Positions 15,719 to 24,688 of a stretch of DNA of 64,000 nucleotides are shown here, one piece after another. Position numbers and translations under genes: made by a program. Numbering within the stretch: the stretch's first letter is position 1; each line of letters begins with the position of its first letter. This stretch comes from CAWHJN01 sp963829705 (GTDB lineage: Bacteria > Bacteroidota > Rhodothermia > Rhodothermales > BA12): the NCBI GenBank assembly GCA_963829705.1, contig CAWHJN010000005.1, forward strand, positions 1,612,001-1,676,000, read 5' to 3'. The notes under the pieces were generated by a model. The model was not told the DNA's origin. It did not search any database and saw nothing but the letters and a program-made list of their open reading frames with translations.

Positions 15719-18382
15719 ATGGACGCCGCGAAGTGGCACCAGATCCGTTCGCTCTTCGACGAGGCGCTCGAACACGAACCCGAGACGCGCGAGGCTTACC
15801 TCGACCGTGCCTGCCCCGACCCCGTCCTGCGCCGCGAGGTGGATTCGCTGCTCGCCGCCCTCGCCGGTGCCGACGAGCATGGCGTGCTCGCTGCCGAGGT
15901 ATCCGCCCCCGACGCCTCGCAGGCCGGCCTACAGGTCGGGCCGTACGTGCTGCGCGAGTTGCTGGGGCGCGGTGGGATGGGGGCCGTCTACCTCGCCGAG
16001 CGCGCCGACGGGCAGTTCAAGCAGCGCGTGGCGCTCAAGCTCGTCGAGCGCGCCACCGGCGGCGAACTCGTCGAGCGCCTGCTGGCCGAGCGGCGCATCC
16101 TGGCGCGCCTCGAACACCCGCACATCGCCCGGCTGCTGGGCGGCGGCATGGGCGAACCCATCAACGGGCGCGGGGTGGCGATGCCGTACCTCGTCATGGA
16201 ATACGTCGATGGCGTGCCCATCACGGAGTACTGCGCGCAGCAAGATGCCAGCCTCGAAGCGCGCCTCGCGCTCTTCCGGCAGGTGTGCGAGGCCGTGCAG
16301 TACGCCCACCGCAACCTCGTCGTCCACCGCGACCTGAAGCCCTCCAACGTGCTCGTGACGCCCGAGGGCGAGGTGAAGCTGCTCGACTTCGGCATCGCCA
16401 AGGTGCTCGCCGGGGCGGAGGACGACGACGAGACGGCACTCTCGCCGCTGACGCGCACGGGCGTGCGGATGCTGACCCCGTACTACGCGAGCCCCGAGCA
16501 GCTTCGCGGTCAGGTGGTCACGACGTCGTCGGATGTGTACGCGCTGGGCGTGCTGCTCTACGAGATCCTCACCGGTCACAGGCCCTTCGACCTCCACGGC
16601 CTCACGGCGGGCGAGATCGAGCGCGTCGTGGCCGAGCAGGAGCCCACGCGCCCCAGCGACGCCGAGCGCCGCACGTCCGGCGCCGACACCACCCTCGTGC
16701 GCCCGAGCTACGAAGCGGCCCGGCGCCTGCGGGGCGACCTCGACCAGATCGTCCTCAAGGCGCTCCGCAAGGAGCCCGAGCGCCGCTACGCCTCTGCCGA
16801 AGCCCTGTCCGACGACGTGCGCCGCTACCTCGACGGGTTGCCCGTCGAGGCGCGCCCGGACACGTTCTCGTACCGCGCGTCGAAGTTTGTGCGGCGGCAC
16901 TACGCGGGCGTGGCAGCGGCGGTGGTGATGCTCGTGCTGCTCGTCGGCGGCATCGTGGCCACGACGGTGCAGGCGAGGCGCGCCGAGGCCGAAGCCGAGA
17001 AAGCCGCGACGGTCAACACCTTCCTGCTCGACATGCTCGCCTCTGCTGACCCCGACCAAGAGGGCCGCGAGGTGACCGTCGCCGAACTGCTCGACGCCGC
17101 CGCCCGCGAAGCCGACGCGGGCCTGGAGGCGCAGCCCGCCACCGAGGCCGCCATCCGGCTGACGCTGGGCAACACCTACGCGGCGCTGGGGCTCTACGAC
17201 GAGGCCGACGCGCAACTGGATCGCGCGCTCGCACTGCGCCAGCACCTCTACGCACCCGACCACGACGACCTGGCTGAGGCGCAGGCAGCGATGGGCAAGT
17301 TGATGCGCTTCAGGGGCGACTACGAAGCGGCCGACTCACTCTTTACCCTGGCGCTCGCCACCACCGAAGCCAACAACGGACGTGAGAATACGCGCACGTC
17401 AGATCGCATCAGCGAACTCGGCATCACCAAGTGGGAATCGGGCGATTACGATGCTGCCGAACCCTTGCTGCGCGAATCGCTCGCCCTGGACGAGCGGTTG
17501 CACGGGCCCGACGACGAGCGCGTGGCCACCTCGCTGGGCAACCTCGCCACGCTGCTGTCCGACCTCGACCGCAAGGACGAAGCGGAAGCGCTCTACCGTC
17601 GCGAACTGGCGATCTACACGCGCCACGGGGGCGAGCAAAACGCCCGCGTCCCGCAGGCCATCAGCCACATCGCCATCCTGCGCCACGACGCGGGCGCGCT
17701 CGAAGAAGCCGACTCGCTCCACCGCCGCGCGCTCGCCCTCTACCGCCGCATCAAAGGCGACCGCCACCCGGACGTCGGCTACGCGCTCAACAACCTCGCC
17801 ACGGTGCAGGCGGATCTGGGACGCTTCGACGAGGCCATCGCCATGCAGCGCGAGGGCATCGACATCTACCGCGAGCAACTCGGCGACGTGCATCCCAACA
17901 TGGGTATTCTGTACAATAACCTGGGGTACACCTTCGGGCGCATGAAGGATCTGCCCCGTGGGCTGGAGGCGTACGAACAGGCCCTCAGCATCTGGCGGGC
18001 GAGCCTGCCAGAAGGCCATCCCTACCTCGCCTACGGGCTTCAAAACGTCGCGGCCAACCTCATGCAGCAGAACCGCCCGCGCGAGGCCGAGCCGCTGTTC
18101 CGCGAGGGCTTCGCCATCCGCAAGGCCGCCCTGCCCGAGGACCACCCCGACGTGTACGTGCTCGAGGGGATGCTGGGCGAATGCCTGGGAGAAGTGGGCA
18201 AAACCGGTGAGGCCGAGCCGCTGCTGCGCGAGGCGTACGTCAAACTCCGCGAGATCAACGGTCCCGACCACCCGCGCACGGTGGAGGCGGGAACGCGCCT
18301 CACCGATTTTTACGAGGCGCTGGGGCGGGGAGAAGAAGCCGCCCGACTCGTCACGCCCGTCGCAGAGGTTCAGGCGCCGTAA
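15719..18382 (+). CDS. membrane-anchored serine/threonine protein kinase with TPR sensor domain
   Basis: An 887-residue Hanks-type kinase. A short N-terminal region (1-75) resembles sigma-factor-linked DUF leaders of this kinase class. The kinase domain (about 76-375) has GRGGMG (83-88), Lys107, HRDLKPSN (203-210) and DFG (223-225), so it should be active. A single membrane segment (about 396-417) separates it from a large C-terminal tetratricopeptide-repeat region with motifs such as LNNLATVQADLGRFDEAIAMQREG, expected outside the cytoplasm. Such kinases integrate envelope signals. It is followed convergently by the fRMsr gene, and the stop codons overlap by 13 bases. Cognate substrates are not indicated. 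Confidence 0.93.
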   Translation: MDAAKWHQIRSLFDEALEHEPETREAYLDRACPDPVLRREVDSLLAALAGADEHGVLAAEVSAPDASQAGLQVGPYVLRELLGRGGMGAVYLAERADGQFKQRVALKLVERATGGELVERLLAERRILARLEHPHIARLLGGGMGEPINGRGVAMPYLVMEYVDGVPITEYCAQQDASLEARLALFRQVCEAVQYAHRNLVVHRDLKPSNVLVTPEGEVKLLDFGIAKVLAGAEDDDETALSPLTRTGVRMLTPYYASPEQLRGQVVTTSSDVYALGVLLYEILTGHRPFDLHGLTAGEIERVVAEQEPTRPSDAERRTSGADTTLVRPSYEAARRLRGDLDQIVLKALRKEPERRYASAEALSDDVRRYLDGLPVEARPDTFSYRASKFVRRHYAGVAAAVVMLVLLVGGIVATTVQARRAEAEAEKAATVNTFLLDMLASADPDQEGREVTVAELLDAAAREADAGLEAQPATEAAIRLTLGNTYAALGLYDEADAQLDRALALRQHLYAPDHDDLAEAQAAMGKLMRFRGDYEAADSLFTLALATTEANNGRENTRTSDRISELGITKWESGDYDAAEPLLRESLALDERLHGPDDERVATSLGNLATLLSDLDRKDEAEALYRRELAIYTRHGGEQNARVPQAISHIAILRHDAGALEEADSLHRRALALYRRIKGDRHPDVGYALNNLATVQADLGRFDEAIAMQREGIDIYREQLGDVHPNMGILYNNLGYTFGRMKDLPRGLEAYEQALSIWRASLPEGHPYLAYGLQNVAANLMQQNRPREAEPLFREGFAIRKAALPEDHPDVYVLEGMLGECLGEVGKTGEAEPLLREAYVKLREINGPDHPRTVEAGTRLTDFYEALGRGEEAARLVTPVAEVQAP

Positions 18383-18849
18383 CGCCGCCCGAGCATCGCG
18401 CAGAGGCGTTCGAGGTGCTCCTGATCGACGGCGTCGAACGCGTCGGGGTCGTTGGAGTCCACGTCGAGCACCGCGAGCACGTCGCCGTTCGTGCCGACGA
18501 TGGGCACGACGATTTCCGACCGCGTGGACGACGAGCACGCAATGTGACCGGGAAACGCCTCGACGTCGGGCACGAGTTGCGTCGCTTTCGTGCGCGCCGC
18601 CGCGCCGCAGACGCCGCGTGCGTACGGAATGCGCAAACAGCCATGTCCGCCCTGGTACGGCCCGATGGTGAGCATACCCGGAGACGTGCGGCGGTAGAAG
18701 CCCGTCCAGTGGAAGTGGTCGAAGGCGTGGTGGAGTTCGCACGCGACGGTCGCCATCGCGGCGATCCAGTCGGTTTCGCCATCGAGGAGGGCATCGATGC
18801 GGGCGCGGGTTTCGGCGTACAGCTCGGCGCGGGCAACGGCCGTCGTCAT
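18370..18849 (-). CDS. msrC: free methionine-(R)-sulfoxide reductase (GAF fold)
   Basis: A 159-residue single GAF-domain protein matching fRMsr/MsrC. GPYQGGHGCLRIPYARGVCGAAA and the signature FPGHIACSSSTRSEIVVPIV provide the two catalytic cysteines (GVCG and IACS). The enzyme reduces free methionine-R-sulfoxide, coupling oxidative-damage repair to methionine recycling. The ATG at 18849 overlaps the DUF427 stop codon (ATGA), giving the family-typical length of about 160. It ends inside the 3' end of the convergent kinase gene. Confidence 0.92.
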   Translation of the reverse strand: MTTAVARAELYAETRARIDALLDGETDWIAAMATVACELHHAFDHFHWTGFYRRTSPGMLTIGPYQGGHGCLRIPYARGVCGAAARTKATQLVPDVEAFPGHIACSSSTRSEIVVPIVGTNGDVLAVLDVDSNDPDAFDAVDQEHLERLCAMLGRRYGA

Positions 18850-19127
18850 GGTTGTACCTCCACGCCTTTCCAGAAGGCGACGTGGCCCTCGATCTCGCTC
18901 GCTGCGCTCTTCGGTTCTGGGTAGTACCACGCCGCGTTCGCATTGCGGGCGCCCTCGACCACGACATCGTAGTAGCTGGCCTCGCCTTTCCACGGGCACG
19001 TCGTGTGGTGCGAGGAGGCTTCGAAATGCGCGCGGACGAGGCTGTCGGGTGGGAAGTAGTGGTTGCCTTCGACCACGACGGTGTCGTCGCTTTCGGCGAG
19101 AAGCGCGTTTTTCCAGGTGGCTTTCAT
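18846..19127 (-). CDS. DUF427 family protein
   Basis: A 93-residue small protein of the DUF427 family (MKATWKNALLAES...VEGNHYFPPDSL...TTCPWKGEASYYDVVVEG...AAWYYPEP). The family has a compact beta-tent fold of unknown function and is common in bacteria and fungi. The TCPWKG-YYDV centre and the AAWYYPEP motif are strictly conserved. It is translationally coupled to fRMsr through an ATGA overlap. Confidence 0.9.
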   Translation of the reverse strand: MKATWKNALLAESDDTVVVEGNHYFPPDSLVRAHFEASSHHTTCPWKGEASYYDVVVEGARNANAAWYYPEPKSAASEIEGHVAFWKGVEVQP

Positions 19128-19185
19128 GGGAAGGGGTGAAGCGTGAAGGGGAGAAAAGAGGTGCGGTGGGTTCGAACTTCCAACG

Positions 19186-19629
19186 CTATGCCGCCGCCCC
19201 GTGCCAGCGGCTCAACATCCCCACGACCAGCGCGGCGCGTACGAGCCACGCGAGTGTGCGGATCCAGTTGGTGGCGACGAGGCGGGCGTGGGCGGTGGCA
19301 TCGAAACCGGATGCGAGCGCGCGGTGCAGCGGCACCTGCACGACTGCCGTCGAAAGCCAGATCACGCCCACGAGCGCCAGCCCGGCCCACGCCATCCACG
19401 CGGGAAGCCATGCGGGGCGCGCGGCGGCGAGGGCCAGCGCCGTCACCAGTTCGAGGCCCATCAGGGGCAGCACGATGTACGTGATGCGGCGGCTGTGCTG
19501 CGCCTCGAACGCAGCGAAACGGGCGACATCGACGTGATCGAACAGCGGGTAGTGGACGAGTTGCACGACGAGAATCACGCCCACCATGGCCAGCGTCGCG
19601 GCGGCGTGTGCGAGGACGAGGGCGTTCAC
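19186..19629 (-). CDS. four-helix membrane protein of unknown function
   Basis: A 147-residue integral membrane protein with four predicted helices (LVLAHAAATLAMVGVILVVQ, ITYIVLPLMGLELVTALALA, WMAWAGLALVGVIWLSTAV, TLAWLVRAALVVGML). The conserved-looking NWIRTLAWLVRA near the C-terminus recalls DUF1772/DUF4149-type proteins, but the assignment is tentative. The GTG start at 19629 overlaps the TGA of the upstream FAD oxidoreductase (GTGA), so the two are translationally coupled. The open frame extends far upstream, but only as a shadow of that gene. Confidence 0.7.
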   Translation of the reverse strand: MNALVLAHAAATLAMVGVILVVQLVHYPLFDHVDVARFAAFEAQHSRRITYIVLPLMGLELVTALALAAARPAWLPAWMAWAGLALVGVIWLSTAVVQVPLHRALASGFDATAHARLVATNWIRTLAWLVRAALVVGMLSRWHGAAA

Positions 19630-20882
19630 GCCAGCGTGGTCCGGATGGCCTCGGCGGCGCGGCGTCCCGTTCGCATGGCCCCGTTGATGGAGGCCGTCGA
19701 GAGGTGGTCGCCGCAGCGGAAGAGGCCGTCGTCGAGCTTCACCGCCGGGTCGCGCTCGACGAGGTAAGGCGGCGACTGGTCGGGCAGGCCGTAGGTGATG
19801 GGATAGGTGCGGAGGTGCCGCCACTGCGCCACGGCATCGCCGTACCACTTTCGGAGCTGGTTGCGGACGGCGAGTTCGAGCGCGCCGGGGTCGCCGGTGT
19901 GGGTGAGCACCACGACGGAGACGAGCGACTGCCCCGGCGGCGCGTAGCGCGGGGCCACGTTCGAGAGCACGCTGAGGTTGTTGATAGGGCCGCTCTCGGC
20001 GCTGAGAATGAGGATGGGCTCGTCGGTGGGCGGCGTGGGCATGGCGTAGTACAGACACATCTCGCCGACGCTCGCCGTCGTGGTGGCGGCACCCCGGTGG
20101 AGCATCTGTGCGGCCGGCGCATCGGTGGCGATGACGACGGCCCGCGCCTGGATCTCCTGCCCGTCGGCCAGCGTCACGCTACGGGGGCGCACGCTTTTGA
20201 CCTCGGTGTTGAGTGAAATTGCGTCCTCGGGCAGGCTCGCGGCCAGCTGCTCGGGGATGCAATGCATGCCCTTGCCGGGCAGCGCGGCGCTGCCTTCGGA
20301 GAACATCCGGAAGACGAACTCGAACGTGCGCGACGACGCGGCCAGCGCCGGGTCAAGCGTGATGCCGCCGACGAACGGGCGGAAAAAGCGCTCGATGATG
20401 GTGGGCGAAAACTTCCAGCGGTTGGCGAGCGCGTCGCGCGTGGTGAGCTCAGGGCGGGCAAAGAGGGCGTCGAGCGAATCGGCGCGCAGGCGGTTGCGGG
20501 CACGCGCCACGCGCAGCTTGTCGCGCAGCGAGCCGACGGGCGAGACGAGCGTGGACGGTGCGCTCGCGGGGTGGCGGATGGGATCGGCGACGCGGTGGAA
20601 GGCGCCGTCGAAGCGCACGAGCGCGCCATCGTAGAACGGGCACAGGTCGAGGGCGTCGTAATCGAGCAACGCCTGCGCCTCGGGATACGCCGTCAGAAAC
20701 ACCTGGAAGCCGCGGTCGAAACGAAAGCCATCCACCACATCGGTGGCGATGCGCCCGCCCACGCGGTTTTCCTTTTCGAGCACCCGCACGGGCAGCCCGG
20801 CATCGTGCAGGTAGCGGGCGCACGTCAGCCCGGCGAGGCCCGCGCCTACGATGACGATGGGGATTTCCTGAGCGGCGGGCAC
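19626..20882 (-). CDS. FAD-dependent amine-oxidase/phytoene-desaturase-like oxidoreductase
   Basis: A 418-residue flavoprotein with an N-terminal dinucleotide-binding motif (VIVGAGLAGLTCARYLHDAG), the following LEKENRVGGRIATD typical of the protoporphyrinogen oxidase/amine oxidase/phytoene desaturase superfamily, and the C-terminal FAD-contacting FRCGDHLSTASINGAMRTGRRAAEAI. The substrate cannot be read: a desaturase acting on isoprenoids or an amine oxidase are both possible. It is coupled downstream to the four-helix membrane protein and lies 2 bases after the epimerase gene, suggesting one transcript. Confidence 0.85.
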   Translation of the reverse strand: MPAAQEIPIVIVGAGLAGLTCARYLHDAGLPVRVLEKENRVGGRIATDVVDGFRFDRGFQVFLTAYPEAQALLDYDALDLCPFYDGALVRFDGAFHRVADPIRHPASAPSTLVSPVGSLRDKLRVARARNRLRADSLDALFARPELTTRDALANRWKFSPTIIERFFRPFVGGITLDPALAASSRTFEFVFRMFSEGSAALPGKGMHCIPEQLAASLPEDAISLNTEVKSVRPRSVTLADGQEIQARAVVIATDAPAAQMLHRGAATTTASVGEMCLYYAMPTPPTDEPILILSAESGPINNLSVLSNVAPRYAPPGQSLVSVVVLTHTGDPGALELAVRNQLRKWYGDAVAQWRHLRTYPITYGLPDQSPPYLVERDPAVKLDDGLFRCGDHLSTASINGAMRTGRRAAEAIRTTLA

Positions 20883-20884
20883 GG

Positions 20885-21814
20885 TTACTCGGCGGGTGAA
20901 GGCGTGGCAGGCGAGTCGTTCTTACCCAGCAGATGCCGCAGGGCTTCCTCTAACTCGGGAAAGCGAAAGTCGTAGCCATTTTCTTCCAGCACCACGGGCC
21001 GTACGCGCGCGCTCTGGAGGATCGTCTCGTCCGCCATCTCGCCGCCGACGAACCGGACGAGGCCCGTGGGCACGTTGAAGATCGTCGGGCGCGAGAGCAC
21101 CTTGCCGAGCGTGTCCGTGAACGTCTCCATCGTCACCGGATGGGGCGCGACGGTGTTCATCGGCCCCTCGAGGGCGTCCGTATCGAGGGCGTGGCGGAGG
21201 GCTCCCACGACATCGTCGAGCGCGATCCACGAAAACCACTGGGCGGCAGGCCCGACGCGCCCGCCCAGCCCCGTCTTGAAGGCGGGCAGCATCAGTTCGA
21301 GCGCGCCGCCCTTTGGCGAGAGCACGACGCCGATGCGGGGGTGGACGACGCGGATGCCGGCGTCGGAAGCGGGCTGCGCGGCGCGCTCCCACTCGCGGCA
21401 CACGAGGCTCAGAAACCCGGCCTCGGCGGGCGCGGAGGCTTCGGTCAGGATTTCGTCGCCGCGGTCGCCGTAGTAGCCGATGGCGGAGGCGGAGACGAGC
21501 ACCGACGGTTTCTTCTCCAACCCGGCGAGCGTCTTCGCCACCAACTCCGTCCCGGCCACGCGCGAGGCGAGGATGCGCTCCTTCTTTTCCTGCGTCCACC
21601 GCAGCCCGAACACGTTCTCGCCTGCCAGATGCACGACGGCATCGACGCCTTCGAGCTTGTCCGCTTCGATCTCCCCCTTGCGCGGATTCCACACAACAGT
21701 GTCAGCGTCGCGGCGGGTGCGCGAGACGGGCACCACGGTGTGGCCGTCGGCGGTGAGCGCGGTGGTAAGCGCGGTGCCGAGGAGGCCCGAGGCCCCGGTG
21801 ATGGCGACTTTCAT
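20885..21814 (-). CDS. TIGR01777-family epimerase (YfcH-like)
   Basis: A 309-residue short-chain-dehydrogenase-type protein. The NAD(P) motif is ITGASGLLGTALTTAL, followed by VHLAGENVFGLRW, VSASAIGYYGDRGDE and the C-terminal DUF1731 region (TIFNVPTGLVRFVGGEMADETILQSARVRPVVLEENGYDFRFP). This domain order defines the TIGR01777/YfcH family of predicted nucleoside-diphosphate-sugar epimerases, whose physiological substrate is unresolved. It is the first gene of a three-gene minus-strand unit. The upstream spacer consists of the low-complexity intergenic words described separately. Confidence 0.92.
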   Translation of the reverse strand: MKVAITGASGLLGTALTTALTADGHTVVPVSRTRRDADTVVWNPRKGEIEADKLEGVDAVVHLAGENVFGLRWTQEKKERILASRVAGTELVAKTLAGLEKKPSVLVSASAIGYYGDRGDEILTEASAPAEAGFLSLVCREWERAAQPASDAGIRVVHPRIGVVLSPKGGALELMLPAFKTGLGGRVGPAAQWFSWIALDDVVGALRHALDTDALEGPMNTVAPHPVTMETFTDTLGKVLSRPTIFNVPTGLVRFVGGEMADETILQSARVRPVVLEENGYDFRFPELEEALRHLLGKNDSPATPSPAE

Positions 21815-21830
21815 GGAGGTTCTGGGAGTT

Positions 21831-21924
21831 GGAGGTGGGTCGTTGGAGCCCTCTGCCTGAGCGAGCGAAGCACAAGGACGGGCGCGTGTTCTACGTTCCT
21901 ACTTCCGAAATCCTGCATCCGAAA
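21831..21924. repeat. low-complexity intergenic words
   Basis: The spacer contains GTTGGAG twice, once within GAGTTGGAGGTGGG, and CCGAAATCCTGCATCCGAAATC near 21906-21927. The first is the same GTTGGAG family seen at 1586 and 1982. The second is a CCGAAATC direct repeat whose complement (GATTTCGG) occurs at 8790, 37838, 46758 and 47529. Nothing coding was seen. Confidence 0.5.
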
Positions 21925-22539
21925 TCAGAGCAGCCCCGCACCCGTGTCGCGCCAGCGGAACTCGTCGAGCAGCACGTCGAGGCGCGGGGAAAAGCCGTCG
22001 GCCCACTCGCCGGGGACGTGGGTGAGGAGGTAGAACGGACGGCCCCGATGCGTGCCGATGCACAGGATGCCCGACGCGTTGCCTGCCACGTCGCGGTACG
22101 TATAGCCCTGCTCGGCCCACAGGCACGGAGACACGCCGGCACTCGACAACTCCCAGACGCGCGTGGCGAGCATCCCGTCGGGACTCGTCACATCGGCGTA
22201 GACGGAATCGGCGTTGACGTGCTCGGGAAAGACGAAGGCGGCGTACACGTCGTCGAACTTCTGCCCGGTGTCGTCCGCCGCCACGAAGCGCACGTCGAAA
22301 CCGTGCTCGTCCTGCGCGGCCGTCACTACGAAGAAGCTGTCGGGCATGAACGTCGTGAACGGTGCTTCGGGCACGTCCACCTCGCGGAGCGTGACGGCTT
22401 CCTCCATCCCCTCGACGCGCAGCGTGCCGGGCTTTGTCTGCTCGGCAGGGCGGGGGGGCGGGGGCGCAGGCGTGTCCGGCTCGTCACGCGCGCACGCGGC
22501 ACACGCGAGGCAGAGGAGGAGGAAAAAGGCGCGGGGCAT
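21925..22539 (-). CDS. hypothetical lipoprotein
   Basis: A 204-residue protein with a lipoprotein signal peptide (MPRAFFLLLCLACAACARD; lipobox ACAAC region) and a proline-rich linker, followed by a soluble domain with no motif I recognise. It has four cysteines outside the leader in the second half (SPCLWAE, GILCIGT) and a C-terminal WADGFSPRLDVLLDEFRW. It probably sits in the periplasm or outer membrane. It is 3 bases downstream of the MscS gene stop, so it is probably the last gene of the folD-mscS-lipoprotein unit. Confidence 0.7.
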   Translation of the reverse strand: MPRAFFLLLCLACAACARDEPDTPAPPPPRPAEQTKPGTLRVEGMEEAVTLREVDVPEAPFTTFMPDSFFVVTAAQDEHGFDVRFVAADDTGQKFDDVYAAFVFPEHVNADSVYADVTSPDGMLATRVWELSSAGVSPCLWAEQGYTYRDVAGNASGILCIGTHRGRPFYLLTHVPGEWADGFSPRLDVLLDEFRWRDTGAGLL

Positions 22540-22542
22540 CGA

Positions 22543-23541
22543 TCAGTTGGGGGCGGGAGCGCGGAAGAGCGTCGATTTCTCGAAGGCTTTCGCCTCGTCG
22601 ATGAACAATTGGAGGTGCGGAAATGGGATCTCGATCCCGACGGCGTCGAGTGCCTTTTTGACCTTCTCGACGTACTCGAACCGCACCGGCACTTCGTGGC
22701 TCGGGTCGGTCAGAAACACGCGCAGTTCCATGTTGACGCTCGAATCACCCAGCTCGGTGACGACGACCTTGGCCGGGTGGTCGGGGTCGAAGCGCTCGTC
22801 GCCCTCGACCGTCGCCAGCACCGCCGCGCGCGCCGCGTCGATGTTTTCCTTGTACGCGATCCCGAACGCCACCTGCACGCGTGTGAGCCGCAGCATGGCG
22901 TGGTTGATGAGCTTCTGGTTGATCATCTGCACGTTGGGCATCACCATGACGGTGTTGTTGAGCGTGCGGAGCCGCGTCGAGCGCAGCGAGATCTCCATCA
23001 CCGTGCCGTACGTGCCATCGACCTCCACCTGATCGCCCACGCGGAAGGGGCGGTCGAGCAGGATGGTGAGGCCCGAGAAGAAGTTCTCGAGCGTGTCGCG
23101 CGCCGCAAAGCCGACGGCGAGGCCGATGATCGACAGCCCCGCGATGAGCCCGGCCACGTTGATGCCGAACTGCGCGAGCGTCATGATGAAGATGAACGTC
23201 AGCATCGCCACGCGGAACGACTTGAGGACCAGTTCCTGCAAGCCTGTGTCCACGCGGCGGCTGCGCTGGAGCACGCTCTTGAGCAGCGAGAAAAGCACGC
23301 GGTAGACCGCGTAGAACAGGATGAAGACGAACACCGCCTTCACCAGCATCGGCACGAACCGCACGACGAGTTCCGCCGCGCCGTCGTAGAGTTGCGTCAG
23401 GAACATCGACCACTCACCCTGCGCCAGCAGATCGCCCGCTTCGCCCAGGTCGCGGCTGATTTTGTCGATGGTGCCGGACGTGTCGGCGGCGGTGGTGTCG
23501 GCAACTGCCTGGGGCAGCACCGGGACTTGCAGGAACGTCAT
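22543..23541 (-). CDS. small-conductance mechanosensitive channel (MscS family)
   Basis: A 332-residue MscS-family protein. There is an N-terminal export-like or amphipathic stretch, three membrane helices (MLVKAVFVFILFYAVYRVLF, VAMLTFIFIMTLAQFGI, and the pore helix GLSIIGLAVGFAARDTLENFFSGL) and the beta domain signature RPFRVGDQVEVDGTYGTVMEISLRSTRLRTLNNTVMVMPN. It opens under membrane tension to release solutes after hypo-osmotic shock. The ATG at 23541 overlaps the folD stop (ATGA). The pore helix is shorter in glycine/alanine repeats than the E. coli channel, which is common for this branch. Confidence 0.93.
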   Translation of the reverse strand: MTFLQVPVLPQAVADTTAADTSGTIDKISRDLGEAGDLLAQGEWSMFLTQLYDGAAELVVRFVPMLVKAVFVFILFYAVYRVLFSLLKSVLQRSRRVDTGLQELVLKSFRVAMLTFIFIMTLAQFGINVAGLIAGLSIIGLAVGFAARDTLENFFSGLTILLDRPFRVGDQVEVDGTYGTVMEISLRSTRLRTLNNTVMVMPNVQMINQKLINHAMLRLTRVQVAFGIAYKENIDAARAAVLATVEGDERFDPDHPAKVVVTELGDSSVNMELRVFLTDPSHEVPVRFEYVEKVKKALDAVGIEIPFPHLQLFIDEAKAFEKSTLFRAPAPN

Positions 23542-24416
23542 GCGCGCGCGCGGCGCTGGGCCGCTTCGAAAGTGTTGCGGAGCAGCAGGGCAATCGTCAT
23601 CGGGCCGACGCCGCCGGGAACGGGGGTGATGTGCCCGGCGACTTTTTCGACGGCATCGAAGTCCACGTCGCCCACGAGCCGGTACCCACGCTCGCGCGAA
23701 GCATCGTCGATCCGGTTGATGCCCACATCGATGACCGTCGCGCCCTGTTTGACCATGTCGGCGGTGATGAAGTGCGGGCGTCCGATGGCGGCGATGAGGA
23801 TGTCGGCCTGCCGCGTGTGGTGCGCGAGGTCGCGCGTGCGGCTGTGGCACACGGTCACCGTCGCGTCAATGCCACGTGCGAGCAGCAAACTCGCCACGGG
23901 CCGCCCGACGATGTTCGACCGCCCGACGATGACGACGTGCGCGCCCCGCGTCTCGACGCCCGAGCGCTTGAGCATCTCAAGGATGCCCGCGGGCGTGGCC
24001 GGTGCGAAGCCGCCCAGCCCCATCGACACGAGCCCGACGCTCTCGGGATGAAACCCGTCCACGTCTTTTTCGGGATCGATAGCCCGGATCACCGTCCCCT
24101 CGTCGATGTGATCGGGAAGGGGAAGCTGGACGAGGATGCCGTCCACGCCGTCGTCGTGATTCAGCCCGTCGATGACGCCGAGAAGATCGGCCTGCGAGAT
24201 GGACGCGGGGTAGGTGAGTGTGTCGGAGCCGATGCCCGCTTCCGCCGCCGCCTTCGTCTTGCCGCGCACGTAGGACTGCGACGCCGGGTTTTCGCCGACG
24301 AGCACGACAGCGAGGTACGGAGCGCGGTACCCTGCCCGTGTGTGCGTGTCTACCGCCGCGCGCACCTCCTGCCGCACCTCGGCAGCGAGGGCCTTTCCAT
24401 CGATGAGTGTTGCCAT
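23538..24416 (-). CDS. folD: methylenetetrahydrofolate dehydrogenase/cyclohydrolase
   Basis: A 292-residue bifunctional FolD interconverting 5,10-methylene- and 10-formyl-tetrahydrofolate with NADP. Conserved motifs are PYLAVVLVGENPASQSYVRGKTKAA (with the catalytic lysine in YVRGKTK), DGILVQLPLP, PEKDVDGFHP, VVIVGRSNIVGRP, VTVCHSRT and ITPVPGGVGPMT. The ATG at 24416 gives the usual length (about 285-295). It leads a three-gene unit with mscS and the hypothetical lipoprotein. A TATTTTTC box lies 21 bases upstream. Confidence 0.97.
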   Translation of the reverse strand: MATLIDGKALAAEVRQEVRAAVDTHTRAGYRAPYLAVVLVGENPASQSYVRGKTKAAAEAGIGSDTLTYPASISQADLLGVIDGLNHDDGVDGILVQLPLPDHIDEGTVIRAIDPEKDVDGFHPESVGLVSMGLGGFAPATPAGILEMLKRSGVETRGAHVVIVGRSNIVGRPVASLLLARGIDATVTVCHSRTRDLAHHTRQADILIAAIGRPHFITADMVKQGATVIDVGINRIDDASRERGYRLVGDVDFDAVEKVAGHITPVPGGVGPMTIALLLRNTFEAAQRRARA

Positions 24417-24436
24417 GCAGAAAAAGAGAGTGGACG

Positions 24437-24444
24437 GAAAAATA
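24437..24444 (-). promoter_or_regulatory. possible -7 element of folD
   Basis: The minus strand reads TATTTTTC 21 bases before the folD start, 7 of 8 matches to TAnnTTTG. No TTG was found at the -33 distance. Confidence 0.35.
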
Positions 24445-24620
24445 CTCCTGCGGTACGGGCGCGGGCGTGAAAGGATCGTTCGAGTGTTGAGTGTCGAGAA
24501 GGGTAGAGGCGGGCTCCCGATTTTCGTCTGCTCGAAAACGCGGGCATCGTCCAATGACATGTGACTCCTGACCCTTGTCCCGTCCCTCGCCGGAACCGCT
24601 TTCGCTCGCTTCACGCTCTC

Positions 24621-24655
24621 TTGACACAACGCCGATGCGGAATCCCGCATATTGG
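24621..24655 (+). promoter_or_regulatory. weak candidate promoter of the met operon
   Basis: TTGACA (24621-24626) and TATTGG (24650-24655) precede the riboswitch by about 35 bases. The 23-base spacing is longer than optimal for either the sigma70 or the Bacteroidota arrangement. Confidence 0.3.
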
Positions 24656-24688
24656 GCACGTCGCATCGGCTTTCGGGTCGGTGCGATG

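Larger units (their letters stand above)
24417..24688. other. non-coding region between folD and the SAM riboswitch
   Basis: The first part of the only gap over 300 bases (24417-24962). It holds the folD -7-like box (24437-24444), a short palindromic element TTTTCG-TCTGCT-CGAAAA (24521-24538) that resembles one at 37919, and a TTGACA (24621-24626) followed 23 bases later by TATTGG, a weak candidate promoter for the riboswitch transcript. No conserved open frame or RNA gene is visible up to 24688. Confidence 0.6.
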
